Source of the DNA: Symbiodinium sp. CCMP2592
Taxonomy: Eukaryota > Sar > Dinophyceae > Suessiales > Symbiodiniaceae
Length of the DNA stretch: 64,000 bases
Direction: 5' to 3'
Assembly (NCBI GenBank): GCA_905221615.1
Contig: CAJNDT010003779.1
Span: forward strand, 434,001-498,000
In this document: one piece after another, positions 54,960-64,000 of the stretch
How the letters are laid out: the number at the start of each line of letters is the position of its first letter
Position numbering within the stretch: position 1 is the stretch's first letter
Notes under the pieces: generated by a model
What the model was told of the DNA's origin: nothing
Database searches by the model: none
Seen by the model: the letters and a program-made list of their open reading frames with translations, nothing else
Position numbers and translations under genes: made by a program

Positions 54960-55790
54960 TAACAAGGAAACCCTCTTATGTATTGTAGACCCCTTTTCTG
55001 GTAACTTAAATTAGACTCCCTAACAAGACCCCAGCAAGCCCTAACCCCTAAACCCTTGCAACCCTAAACCTTAAACTCTAAACCCCAAACCCTTGCAACC
55101 CTAAACCCTAGCGCCTAAACCCTATACCCTATCATGGTAACTTAAGCTACATGGGAGTTTCCGAAAACAGGGACCCCCATACTGTAGTACCCTAAATTGT
55201 AGGGTCCTTTTTTGTAAGGACCCCAAAATACGGGTACCCCCTTAATTTTCGGAAACTCTAAGCCCCAAAACCTTCATAGAACCCTTGTAGATCCCTTTAA
55301 AGAACCCGTAAAGGACCCCTTTAAAGAGTGCCCCCTAATTTTCGGAAACTCCCACATCCCAACCCTAAAAGAAAGCCTTAAACCCTGATAATAAGGAAAC
55401 CCTCTTATTTAGCTCCCTATTATGGTAACTTAAGCTAAATCCCTTAAGGAAGCCGTAAAGGATCCCTTTGAAGAGTGCCCCCGAATTTTCTGAAATTCCC
55501 AAATCCCAACCCTAAACCCTAAACCTACACCCTAATAATAAGGAAACCCTCTTATTTACTATAGATCCCTATTATGGTAACTTAAGCTAAATCCCTTAAC
55601 TCTAAGCCCAAACCCTTTACCCTTATAGATCCCTTTAAGGAACCCAAAAGGATCCCTTGAAAGAGTGCCTCCTAATCATCGGAAACTCCCAAATCCCAAC
55701 CCTAAACCCTAAACCCTAGAACCTAATAACAAGGAAACCCTCTTATTTATGACAGATCCCTATTATGGTAACTTAAGCTAAACTAACCTT
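54960..55790. repeat. Tandem repeat array (about 160-190 bp units) containing MITE sequence
   Basis: The words AAGGAAACCCTCTTAT and CTATTATGGTAACTTAAGCT recur four times (units beginning near 54964, 55391, 55549 and 55733). Each later unit also carries the right arm of the GGGAGTTTCC MITE, and a complete copy of that MITE sits at 55152-55258. Confidence 0.85.
55152..55258. mobile_element. Foldback MITE, GGGAGTTTCCGAAAAT family
   Basis: GGGAGTTTCCGAAAACAGGG pairs with TTAATTTTCGGAAACTC. It is embedded in the tandem array. Confidence 0.8.
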
Positions 55791-56009
55791 GGAAAATGGA
55801 AGAGCTAAAGAGCCGGGGATGGTGATAATCCCTATTGAGTAAGGAGCTAAAGAGCCAAGGGAACCCCAAAACCACTGGTTAGAAAGGGCCGAAAGAAGCC
55901 AGGTACACTGTTAAGGGCTCCCTGAAAGGGGTTCTATTAGGGATCTATAGAGGTTTAAGATCTACTAGGTTCCCTTTTAGGGTCCACTGGTTAGTAAATC
56001 CCTGAACAA

Positions 56010-56120
56010 GAGCAGAGGTTTCGAGTGCAATCAGTTCTTGAAGCAGTTCGTCGTGGTGCCCGAGCTCGGCGAGCACCAGAAGGCGACCTTCGGGAGATTT
56101 CAGGGCCGCCTCGCGCGTTT
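56010..56120 (-). CDS. Exon on the minus strand
   Basis: On the minus strand a run of C then T ends in TTTTTTTAG, an ideal acceptor. Right after it the frame reads TREAALKSPEGRLLVLAELG then HHDELLQELIALETSAL, ending at a GT. The helical, Leu-rich peptide resembles part of a helical-repeat protein. No family is assigned. A long antisense-shifted frame over 55991-56434 is a shadow. Confidence 0.5.
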
Positions 56121-56665
56121 CTAAAAAAAGGGGGGGCCGGAATGATTAAGTCTACGAGTTTTGAAGGTTCCTTATTATAGATATTCCTTGTGATGGGTAA
56201 TGCAGGATTTATATCATCAGCCCTAACAGTGACTGGGTAAGAGCCGGGTCCTGCAAATCCATTTGTAACCTGCTTGATTACTTGGTATGCCAGATGGTTC
56301 CAAGACCCCCCAAAGTAGAAGCTTGTACAGAACACCATTGCTCCTTCATTATCCCTTTTGCCAAAACCCTCAGACCAGTCCTCAAAACCAAAACCCCCAA
56401 CTTCAGCCCTCAAACCCCAAGCCACAGACCACAAAATCGCTAAACCCCACCTAGATTACACAAAATACCCACAATTAATGCCCACAAGGGCCCCGTTAAG
56501 GGGCACTTGGGAGGGGGGGTTCTTGCCCTGCACCCTAAGCCTTAAACCCTAGGCCCTGCTGCGCAGGCCGGACCCTCGTGCAGACGCAAGAGAGCCCTCA
56601 AAACAAAAAACCTAAACCCCAAGCCCTAAACCCTTAACCCTAAACCCTAAGCCCTAAACCTCCGA

Positions 56666-56736
56666 ACCAGCTGTTTTGCGAGGCAAAAGGCTACGTCCAC
56701 TGGGTGGAAGTGGCTCGGTCACAGCTAGCGACCTTT
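56666..56736 (+). CDS. Exon candidate
   Basis: The plus frame reads NQLFCEAKGYVHWVEVARSQ then LATFRV before TAG. CCCTAAA arrays precede and TTTAGGG arrays follow. Strong coding composition; unknown family. Confidence 0.45.
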
Positions 56737-57034
56737 AGGGTGTAGAGATGCTTCGGGTTTAGGGTTTAGGGTTTGGGGTTATAGGGTTTAGGGGTACGGG
56801 TGTATGGGTTTAGGGTTTAGGGTTCAGGATTCAAGGGTAGCAGCCAGGAAACATCTTTGGGTCAGGCTTTGGCGGTGGGTTGCGGGTTTCGAGCCCTAAA
56901 GCCAAGTCCTCCACCCTCAGCCCTAAACCCTAAACATTCTCAAAACTCTAAACCCTAATTCCCCTAAAGTCTTAAAACCTACAAATCCTTTAAAGGAGCC
57001 CTTCAAGAATGCCTTGAGGGAACCCTAGCACCCT

Positions 57035-57156
57035 ACTTAACGGCTCATGGGACTTAGTAAGTAAGGTTATGAGCAGGTTATAAGTAGGGTAACTCCACTT
57101 AGGGGACTTATAACCCCAATTATAACCTACTTACTAAGTCCCATGATCCTTTAAGT
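57035..57156. mobile_element. Foldback MITE, family A
   Basis: ACTTAACGGCTCATGGGACT pairs with AGTCCCATGATCCTTTAAGT. A solo right arm repeats at 57216-57243. Confidence 0.82.
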
Positions 57157-57263
57157 ATCCTAAACTACCCCTTCTAGAACCCCTATATAGATCCCTTAAG
57201 AGGAGCCCTTTAAAGCAACCTACTTACTAAGTCCCATGAACCTTTAAAGCAGACCCCTAAAAG

Positions 57264-57327
57264 GTCTGGGACCTCTACGTCACGATGCTGCTCTTCTTCA
57301 TGGCGTGCCTCGATTTGACCGGAGGAG
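57264..57327 (+). CDS. Membrane-segment exon candidate
   Basis: After an AAAAG acceptor the plus frame reads VWDLYVTMLLFFMACLDLTG then GG and a GT donor. One amphipathic/hydrophobic helix with acidic residues resembles the first helix of voltage-sensor-type cation channels, but one helix is too little to assign a family. A (TTTAGGG)5 array follows at 57357. Confidence 0.45.
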
Positions 57328-57814
57328 GTCAGGGTTCCCGGAGACTCCAAAAAGCACGGGTTTAGGGTTTAGGGTTTAGGGTTTAGGGTTTAGGGACCGA
57401 ATTCAGGAATCTATACTTTAGATTATAAGTGGATCCTGAAGATGATTTAAGGTATATTCCTTGACAAACAAAGAATTTTGGAGTCTCTGGATTTAGGGTT
57501 TCCTCAGGGTTTTGGGAATTGTGGGCTTTAGGGTTTAGGGGGTTGAGGGGGTTTGGGGCTTTAGAGTTGTGGGCTTTATTGCTTCTACAAGAGAACCAAG
57601 AAGTAGGCGCAAGTGGACTCGCCCCGCCAAAGGCTAAAGCCTAAACCATAAACCCCCAAACCTTTCACTGAGCTATTTGCAGGCTGTTACAAGTCATGGT
57701 GCACTATGGGGTCCCCTGTTATTGCGTTTCGGGTTTAGGGTTTTCAAGGTTTTGGAGTCTCTGGGTTTCGGGTCCTTCTCAAGGCAGTAGGCCACAGTTT
57801 AAACTGGCGCGTTC

Positions 57815-57924
57815 GGGGACTTAGTAAGTAGGGTTATAAGCACCTTAATTGGGGTTATAAGGAATTATATGTATAGTTACCTTATTTGTAACCCCAGTTA
57901 CTAAGTCCCATGATCCTTTAACTA
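57815..57924. mobile_element. Foldback MITE, family A (left arm worn)
   Basis: GGGGACTTAGTAAGTAGGGT at the left is partly matched by CAGTTACTAAGTCCCATGAT at the right. The outer left arm is lost. Confidence 0.65.
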
Positions 57925-58139
57925 GCCTGGATGGTGTAAACCTCGAAAGACGGTACAAAGCCTTACAAAGCTCTGCAAGCCCAGCCCACCCGCCGTATTC
58001 AAAGTGAGCCCCCGTGGAGTTAGAAGTGATTGGGTTCATAGGGGTTCAGGGTTTAGGGTTTAGGGTTTAGGGTTTAGGGGCTGAGGGGTAGTTCTAAGGG
58101 AGGTTCTTGGGTACCCAGAGGCTCCATAGTAGTTCTTTT

Positions 58140-58385
58140 TTGTGGCTTCATATAAGAATCCGAGGCCAGGATGGCTAGACTCAAGTCCCCAGATGCAAAG
58201 CCGGCATTTAAATTTGGAGCGCAGCTGTCGGATGAAGAAGTGCAAGCAGCGCTTACAGAAACCTTCAAAACTGGTCAACACGTCTCGAACCGACATCAAG
58301 CCTGAGTAGTCGTAAGGTTCGTTTGTACCTGGTTCGAGCTTAGGTTGCTTTTTCAGTTCGTGCAGGATAGTACGTTTCAAGGTTT
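58140..58385. CDS. Coding-like island, strand ambiguous
   Basis: The minus strand reads KKQPKLEPGTNEPYDYSGLM then SVRDVLTSFEGFCKRCLHFF. The plus strand reads MARLKSPDAKPAFKFGAQLS then DEEVQAALTETFKTGQHVS. Both look like protein and cannot both be. TTTAGGG arrays flank the island on both sides. Confidence 0.35.
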
Positions 58386-58799
58386 AAGGTGTAGGGTTGA
58401 GAGTTAGGGGTTTAGGTACCATAACTATAAGTGAGAGGGCTTGCGCTACACCCTCATTCCGCTCAGTGAAGCACGCCCCTCATTTTTGAGTATCGTGTCG
58501 ACATCCGTGGTGTACCGAGGTACTTCCTCCCGCTCGTCCAGGCCCAGACGGCCTTTTCAAGGTTTTGGTTTAGGGTTTTAGCGGGGTTCACCAAAAACGT
58601 GCAATATCCCTCAACTAAGGCTCCTTGCTTAAATTTCACTAAAGGCAGCACCGGAGGACCTGTGGATTTTTCTTTCATTTTTGGCGTTCGAGTTTTTTGG
58701 CATATATCTGGGTTCAGGGTTTAAAGGGCAGTGTGGCTTAAGGCTGATGGCTGTGGGTGCGGTGCTCTCCAAGTATCAGACATCTCCATCCACTCTTCG

Positions 58800-59275
58800 C
58801 AGTAGTTCCTAAGCCCAAGACACTAAACTCCTAAACCCTACATCCTCAATCCTAAACTCCTAAACTCTTAAACTCCTAAACCCTAAACCTTACTGTAAAC
58901 CCCTAAAACCACAAACCCTGAACTCTTAAAGCCCTAAACCCTTCACTAAACCCTCAACCACCCCGGCCCTGAAACACATGAATCCTCTAATCTAAGGACT
59001 TTTGCAATCGAAAAGGGTTTTTGGGGTATCGTATAGTGTAGCATAGTGTAGTATTTTGTAGAGTCATAGTGTCGTTTCGTCTGGTATAATCAACTGCGGA
59101 TCCGTATGGACGCAGAAGGGCCCGATGTGGCCAGAATGTTGATGGAGCCGCCGGAAACCTAGACCCTAAACTTTGAACCCTAAACCCCAAACCCTAAACT
59201 TTGAACCCTAAACCCTAGACCCTAAACTTTGAACCCTAAAACCCTAAAATTTGAACCCTAAACCCTAAACCTTAA
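58800..59275. repeat. CCCTAAA-type arrays
   Basis: Two blocks (58830-58950 and 59158-59275). The second consists of a longer unit ACCCTAAACTTTGAACCCTA repeated four times. Confidence 0.85.
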
Positions 59276-59319
59276 GTCCCCACCGAAGCAGTCCTGGCAC
59301 TCCCACCAGTTCGGGGGAG

Positions 59320-59324
<5 letters not shown>

Positions 59325-59370
<46 letters not shown>

Positions 59371-59408
59371 GGAGAGAGGGAGAGAGAGAGAGTGAGAGTG
59401 AGAGAGCT
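59325..59408. repeat. (GA)n microsatellite
   Basis: About 84 bp of GA/AG dinucleotides with a few interruptions. Frames across it are artefacts. Confidence 0.95.
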
Positions 59409-59587
59409 TGTGGATGGGTTTCAGGTTTAGGATTTAGGGGTTTAGGTTTTAGGGGTTTAGGGGCCCCCATAGGCCAGCGGGGACGAGTTGGTTTTTTTGG
59501 ATTATTTCCGGGTCGACCGGCCTGACTGTGTTGATCGAGCTCAGCGAGTCGAAGGCTAAACCCGAAACCACTAAACCCTCTTAAACC

Positions 59588-59697
59588 TATATGGGTGGTT
59601 GTGAAAATTAGGGTCCTTTTTTGGGTACCCTACAGAATAGGTGCTGCATTGTAATAGGGACCTAATGGGGACCATAATTTTGACAACCGCCCATATA
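59588..59697. mobile_element. Foldback MITE, GTTGTCAAAATT family
   Basis: TATATGGGTGGTTGTGAAAA pairs with TTTTGACAACCGCCCATATA, about 110 bp. Confidence 0.85.
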
Positions 59698-59792
59698 AAT
59701 CCAAACCCTGAATGCAATGCCAGGAAGCGAAGTATTCTGGTGATTCGGCATGGGTGTCGTGGAGAGAGCCGCCCCGTCTGGAGAGTGAGGCA

Positions 59793-60100
59793 CTACAACC
59801 GTCCCGCTAGTAGCCGGACAGTACACGGGGAATCGGCGGAAAAATGCATGGCAGTGCCCGAACTGCGGCTTTATTCATTGCCCAACTTGCGCCAACCAGT
59901 CGCCTGGAGGATTTCCCGGTACAGACGGGAAGACCCGTTACCTCGGCGGGCAAAGAGTTGTTGAGGCAAATCATTTCGAAGTTGCTGTTACAATGGCCGG
60001 ACTGTCGAGTATTGAAAATGCAGCAATGGAGAACACTAGAAATGAAATACGACCGCGGTCTTGTGTTGCTTCGGACAAACGTCCTTTGTGCTTGTGGTGA
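59793..60100 (+). CDS. Cys-rich zinc-binding exon
   Basis: The best plus frame, open from a stop near 59790, reads GNRRKNAWQCPNCGFIHCPT then CANQSPGG. Two closely spaced CxxC knuckles (CPNC and CPTC) with a His suggest a zinc ribbon or knuckle. The tail DGKTRYLGGQRVVEANHFEV then AVTMAGLSSIENAAMENTRN ends at TGA 60098-60100. Two overlapping longer plus frames lack the Cys pattern. Zinc binding is inferred; partner and pathway are unknown. Confidence 0.5.
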
Positions 60101-60299
60101 CACCTTGACAAGTTAGATAGCGTCTGGACTTAGGGCTTACTACCTGAGGGTTTGCCGACCTCCGACGACTACGCGACACCCGAGGCCCACACATCTCACG
60201 CCCCTGACGCCAAACCCCTTCGTGACTGGAGGCACACTGCATCGAGCCAGCGAATATTCGTTCCTTATGATGAAATACTAACATAGCTCCTTAATCCAG

Positions 60300-61080
60300 G
60301 GTTTTTTTCACCAGCTGCCCTAAACCATAAGCCCTTCTTATGTATGACTTTTTGCAGTAGTTTGCTTAGCCCTAAACCATAAGCCCTGCTTATGACTTAT
60401 TGAAGTACTTGCTGAAGTTGGGCATTAAAAATGGAGCATTTGGGCAGGTGATTGACACCAGCCATCCTCCGGTGCATCGTGCAATCAGGAGACACAAAAA
60501 ACTTAGGGTTTAGGTTTAGGGCAATAGGGGTGTAGGGTTGAGGGTTTCAAGGCCCTAGACACAAAAAACCCTGAACCCTAGACCCTAAGATCCTGAGCTC
60601 TACACCCGAAACCCTAGAACCCCCAAGCCCCCCAAGCCTAAAACCTAAACTCAACATGAGAGTTCTTGGGACTATCCAGTTGAAAGCCCACGTTGTAAGA
60701 CACGGGCTTTAGGCTGTCGGGTGTGGGATTCGGGTCTAGGATGTGGGGTTCAAACTCACGGAACTATTGAAGCCCTTTATGCAAAAGGTGGGATGAACGT
60801 AGGTAAGATTAAGGATCCCTTCTCGGCTTTGATTTTGGGGCTTCGGGGCGCCTTGGATTTGGGGTGTGAGCCCTAAGCCCTAAACCGTTGACATATGAAC
60901 TGAGCAGCCAAGTGAAGGGGTCTGAACACTTCGTACTCTTACCATCTTTTACCGTCTCATATTCCGACTTGGGTTTCGGAGGTATGACAGCCTAAGCTTA
61001 AGTGCCACACTACCATCCGTATATAGTTGTACTTGCAGCCGTAAACCTTAACCCTAAATCCTAAATCCATCTTTAACACT
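60300..61080. other. Repeat-rich stretch without a supported gene
   Basis: Contains sparse CCCTAAA and TTTAGGG units, a duplicated phrase CCCTAAACCATAAGCCCT (60318 and 60370) and one very short exon-like island at about 60449-60505. Confidence 0.45.
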
Positions 61081-61099
61081 ATAAACATCCTATGCCTAT

Positions 61100-61237
61100 G
61101 CCCCGAAGCCTTGTTCTTCGAGCAGCAGTCCTGCAGCACACTCTTGTTCGTGGCGAACCCAAGCGCGTGTTATGCGGACGAGGTCTGCAAGCCCAAGAAG
61201 CTGAAGCGGGGGCACTTTGGCAGCCGTGAAGGACGAG
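61100..61237 (+). CDS. Exon candidate
   Basis: The plus frame reads EALFFEQQSCSTLLFVANPS then ACYADEVCKPKKLKRGHFGS and meets a GT donor (GTCAAG) at 61238. CCCTAAA-type units precede it and a foldback MITE follows 14 bp downstream. The minus strand is less convincing but not excluded. Confidence 0.45.
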
Positions 61238-61250
61238 GTCAAGGAGGGAA

Positions 61251-61359
61251 CCCAGAGACTCCAATATCCCTTATTTACGGAATATACCTTAAACTATAAT
61301 GGGATCCCCAATATGATTTAAGGAATATTCCTTAATTAAGGGATATTGGAGTCTCTGGG
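61251..61359. mobile_element. Foldback MITE, GAGACTCCAATATCCC family (best copy)
   Basis: CCCAGAGACTCCAATATCCC pairs exactly with GGGATATTGGAGTCTCTGGG. Confidence 0.9.
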
Positions 61360-61365
61360 AACAGT

Positions 61366-61540
61366 GACGGTGCAGTTCAGCCCCAGCAAGTGGATCACAT
61401 GCTGCACTGCAGGCAGCACTTCGATCTTCCGAGCTGCCACCAACCGCTTTGCCTCATCGGCAGTCTCGGTGGTCGTGTCTTGACGGTGCAGTTTGAACGC
61501 GAGCTCTTCGTCGTGCACCACCGCAGACTTGACTTGCCTT
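61366..61540 (-). CDS. Exon candidate, minus strand preferred
   Basis: The minus frame reads VKSAVVHDEELAFKLHRQDT then TTETADEAKRLVAARKIEVL. DEELAFKLHRQ resembles the acidic-Leu helices of ubiquitin-interacting motifs. A plus frame (HFDLPSCHQPLCLIGSLGGR) is also open, so the strand is not certain. It lies between two foldback MITEs, each a few bases from its edge. Confidence 0.4.
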
Positions 61541-61619
61541 TGGTTAGTAGGGAATGGAGGAATGGGGTACAATTATAACTACTATTACTACCATTCTTCC
61601 ATTCCCTACTAACGAAAGG
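61537..61619. mobile_element. Foldback MITE, GGTTAGTAGGGAATGG family
   Basis: CCTTTGGTTAGTAGGGAATG pairs with CATTCCCTACTAACGAAAGG. Single copy in the window. Confidence 0.88.
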
Positions 61620-62212
61620 TAAGCAACGAGCACAGGAAGTGCTGAAACAGGGCTTCAAAAAGGGTCCTTCTTCCTTAGAATAAGCGTTTGGGGACCATTA
61701 TATTACAAATATAATGGGAGCCCCCAAAACCCTGTTCGAATTACCCTAGTCCCTAAACCTTCGACCCTAAACCCCTAAACCCTGGACCCCACTAAATAGT
61801 ATTGGTAATTATTAAGGCCCCTATAGGGTTTGTATAGGGTTTAGGTGTTTTGTGCTTAGGGGTTTAGGGTTTGGGGAGTTTAGATTGCTGTTTGTTTCCG
61901 GGTTTGGGGCAAGAAATCAAACTCCCAGCTATTTGGGTTTTTGCCGGTATACTTTTTTTGGGGGGGGGAGTAGGCTTAATTCACAGTGCCCCATCGACTA
62001 TTGCGGGAACGCTTTTGGGTGGATTGAGTGAGTGAGTGAGCGGGAGGGAGAAAGAAAAGAATAAAAAATAGAAAGGAGGGAAGAGAGAAAAATGGTCATT
62101 GCATTTCTTTTTGGGGTCGTCCTACATCTCAAAAGCAAATGCCCAGACGTCTTCAATGATTTTATTGTGTCTGTGATGCTGCAAAATAATTCTTTTGGGA
62201 CCGCTGCCTCAG

Positions 62213-62340
62213 GCGTTGAAGTCGGCCCAGTGGCTAAAGATGGCAGTCTTGGGTGGATGGAGAGATGAAGGGACGAGGGCCGCAAGCTACATGGATGCTT
62301 TGTGGGACTTGCGGCATTTCGCCACTGAGTGCGGTTTGCA
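62213..62340 (+). CDS. Exon of 62-kb gene
   Basis: After GCCTCAG the plus frame reads ALKSAQWLKMAVLGGWRDEG then TRAASYMDALWDLRHFATEC. It is a phase-0 opening with excellent composition. It is followed shortly by the next exon on the same strand. Unknown family. Confidence 0.55.
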
Positions 62341-62394
62341 GTAGCATATTCTCGGCTCACAGGCGGCATACGGTGCTCCACCACGTCTTCCACC

Positions 62395-62880
62395 ATGTCC
62401 CTTCAGTGGTTGGAGACTTGCACCAAGGAGTGTGTTCAAGCCCAATTCCTATTGTGGAAAGCAGAAAATCGCCAACAGGGCATTTTTACAAAACCCAAGG
62501 TTTTCCGTCACGGAGCCTGGACGAATGCTGCCGAAAACGATGATGACGCTGTCGACCTGATGTCATTCGACAATGCGGAGGACCAGCCGGCCTTCTTCGT
62601 CCAGATCTCGCAAGATGGGGTCGAAACTGCAATCCTGTGCATGCTTGAGGGAATGACTGATTACGCGACAGCGCATGCTGTGCATGCCAGCTGGGTGCGC
62701 CGGAACCCCGGCGCACCAGCTCATCAACAGGTCCCTTGGAACTGCTTGGCCGCCACAGACCAGGTCAAGGACGTGCACTTTGCATCGGAGGTCAGGGCTT
62801 GGCTACTTGAGCATCTGGACCTGATCCCAGAGGCAGGGGTCACCGTGATATCTCGTCCGAAGAATGAACACCCCAGCACA
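62395..62880 (+). CDS. Main exon of 62-kb gene
   Basis: ATG 62395 has a good context (CACCATGTCC), though the frame is also open upstream. It reads MSLQWLETCTKECVQAQFLL then WKAENRQQGIFTKPKVFRHG, later DQPAFFVQISQDGVETAILC and DVHFASEVRAWLLEHLDLIP. Acidic, with scattered Trp. The frame runs on to 62964, but the last 28 codons are Leu/Cys-rich readings of a CTACTA-type tract and probably intronic. No family is recognised. Confidence 0.55.
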
Positions 62881-63284
62881 AGTCATCTACTACTCCTACT
62901 ACTGCCGCGCTGCCACCGCAATTGCACTGGCTACTACTTTTGCTACTGCCACTGCTGCTGCTAATTGTGGCTGTGCAGGCAGGTAGCCAGACGATGGTGG
63001 TGTTGGTGTGAACATTAGCGGCTCCAATGTCATTACATGTCATTACCGTTGTGGGTGGCGGGAATGCTTCTTTTGCTGTTTCCTTAACTGCTTCTTGCTT
63101 CATGGTTCTATGCCCTGTTTGAGTGCTGCGACTTCCGTGCCTCAAAACGTTTGTGTGAGACCCAGCTTACAAGACGTCAACATGTTTGGATTTTGTGGTC
63201 CGGAGACCCTGCAATAGGTCAAGTCTTTAATGAAGTAATCCAAAAATGACAGCAGCCACAGACCTTGTCGCAGGATCATATCAG

Positions 63285-63435
63285 CAACGACAAGGCTGAT
63301 ATTATGGAAGCCGGCGGCCTCTTCACGCATATCGACCTGGATAACGGCTGGCTCCCGGATCACATGTCGGAGGATGACCGCACCAGCCTAGCAGCTATGG
63401 TGCCAGTGACGTTCAGTGACTTCTTCGACAGCTGA
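63285..63435 (+). CDS. Acidic C-terminal exon
   Basis: After CATATCAG the plus frame reads NDKADIMEAGGLFTHIDLDN then GWLPDHMSEDDRTSLAAMVP and VTFSDFFDS, TGA at 63433-63435. IDLDNGWL is reminiscent of a calcium-binding loop (DxDxxG) but is incomplete as an EF-hand. It is likely the end of the 62-kb gene or the next gene. Confidence 0.5.
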
Positions 63436-63820
63436 GCTGTTAACTCCGATGAGAAGCCCGTAGGGCTTAGGATGCATGATTTAGGCTTGCTGGTTCCTGG
63501 CTTAGGGCGTACGCGCGGGTACATGTACATATAGATATACATCCACCGGTTCTTTTAGTGTAGATACACACACATACAAGCACTTACTTGGATAGGATAT
63601 GTATGATCATCCGCAGGCCGCTAGTAGGTTGCTAGCCTGGTAAGATAACGACAGATACACGGCAAGCGACTGCAACCATTTGTCTGACATGACCTATGTT
63701 GAAAGCTTTCAATTTAGGGTTTAGGGTCTAGGGTTTAGTGTTCAGGGTTTATACTGTACACAGGGGGACAGGAAACACACGAGCTTAAAGACAAGACCAA
63801 GCGTTGAGAGACCTTTCTTC

Positions 63821-64000
63821 TTATTTAGAGTCCACCACCCACTGCAGCTGCGGTGACAACTGCTCCAAGACGCCGTAGAGCAGGCCGATCACATTGCCTT
63901 CAACCTGCCTCATACATTGCAGGAAGCACAGACACGAAATCCAAAAGCCTTCTGTCTGGAAACACTTAAACTGAAGTGAGCTGTTGCTGTGCCGGTAGCC
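63821..64000 (-). CDS. Terminal exon of a minus-strand gene, cut by window edge
   Basis: The minus frame reads LQFKCFQTEGFWISCLCFLQ then CMRQVEGNVIGLLYGVLEQL and SPQLQWVVDSK, TAA at 63823-63821. It stays open to the window edge. It is helical and hydrophobic, typical of a folded domain's last helices. Unknown family. Confidence 0.5.
   Translation of the reverse strand, partial: GYRHSNSSLQFKCFQTEGFWISCLCFLQCMRQVEGNVIGLLYGVLEQLSPQLQWVVDSK

Noticed and set aside
59258..59525. Glu-Arg and Leu-Ser repeat frames
   Set aside because: Artefact of the (GA)n microsatellite.

Overview
The window looks like nuclear DNA of a protist, most likely a dinoflagellate (inference). It is packed with plant/dinoflagellate-type telomere-like heptamers (TTTAGGG / CCCTAAA). 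Genes appear as short GC-rich exons lost in kilobases of repeat. At least one intron reads best with a non-canonical GA-AG boundary. The largest protein resembles, from memory, a multicopy transposase-like family of Symbiodiniaceae genomes. No rRNA, tRNA, CRISPR or bacterial operon structure was seen. A run of exactly 100 N marks a draft-assembly gap. Exon limits below are hand-read and approximate.

Left flank (1-15417). Short plus-strand exons of an ankyrin-repeat gene (about 1.1, 8.5, 13.6 and 14.6 kb, the last with a stop codon) lie in introns made of TTTAGGG-like arrays and roughly 80-140 bp hairpin MITEs of several families. An exon with a DnaJ-like HPD motif carries five exact 84-bp tandem copies at 12.5 kb.

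Central block (15418-33813). This is an 18.4-kb candidate giant DNA transposon. Its terminal inverted repeats match at 22 of 25 positions and it is flanked by the 5-bp direct repeat TATAC. The composition changes abruptly inside: telomere-like arrays and the flank MITEs nearly disappear, and the hexamer GCAAGA appears at roughly 30 times its chance frequency on the plus strand. All convincing genes inside run on the plus strand. In order they are a W/Q-repeat exon, a P/Q-rich exon, charged coiled-coil exons, a microexon array, a multi-exon protein with a plausible DDE-type transposase layout (24.5-28.3 kb), and a second smaller gene cluster (31.2-33.0 kb). A 28.45-30.4 kb segment without GCAAGA may be a nested insertion or captured host DNA.

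Right flank (33814-64000). The repeat-rich host sequence resumes. Supported coding islands are a RING finger (46.4 kb), a repeat-built multi-membrane-span protein (47.9-48.8 kb), a Cys-rich zinc-ribbon-like exon (59.8-60.1 kb), a two-exon gene at 62.2-62.95 kb, a C-terminal acidic exon at 63.3 kb and a minus-strand partial gene at the right edge. About a dozen shorter exon candidates were located where CCCTAAA arrays switch to TTTAGGG arrays. That polarity switch is itself one of the main observations of the window.
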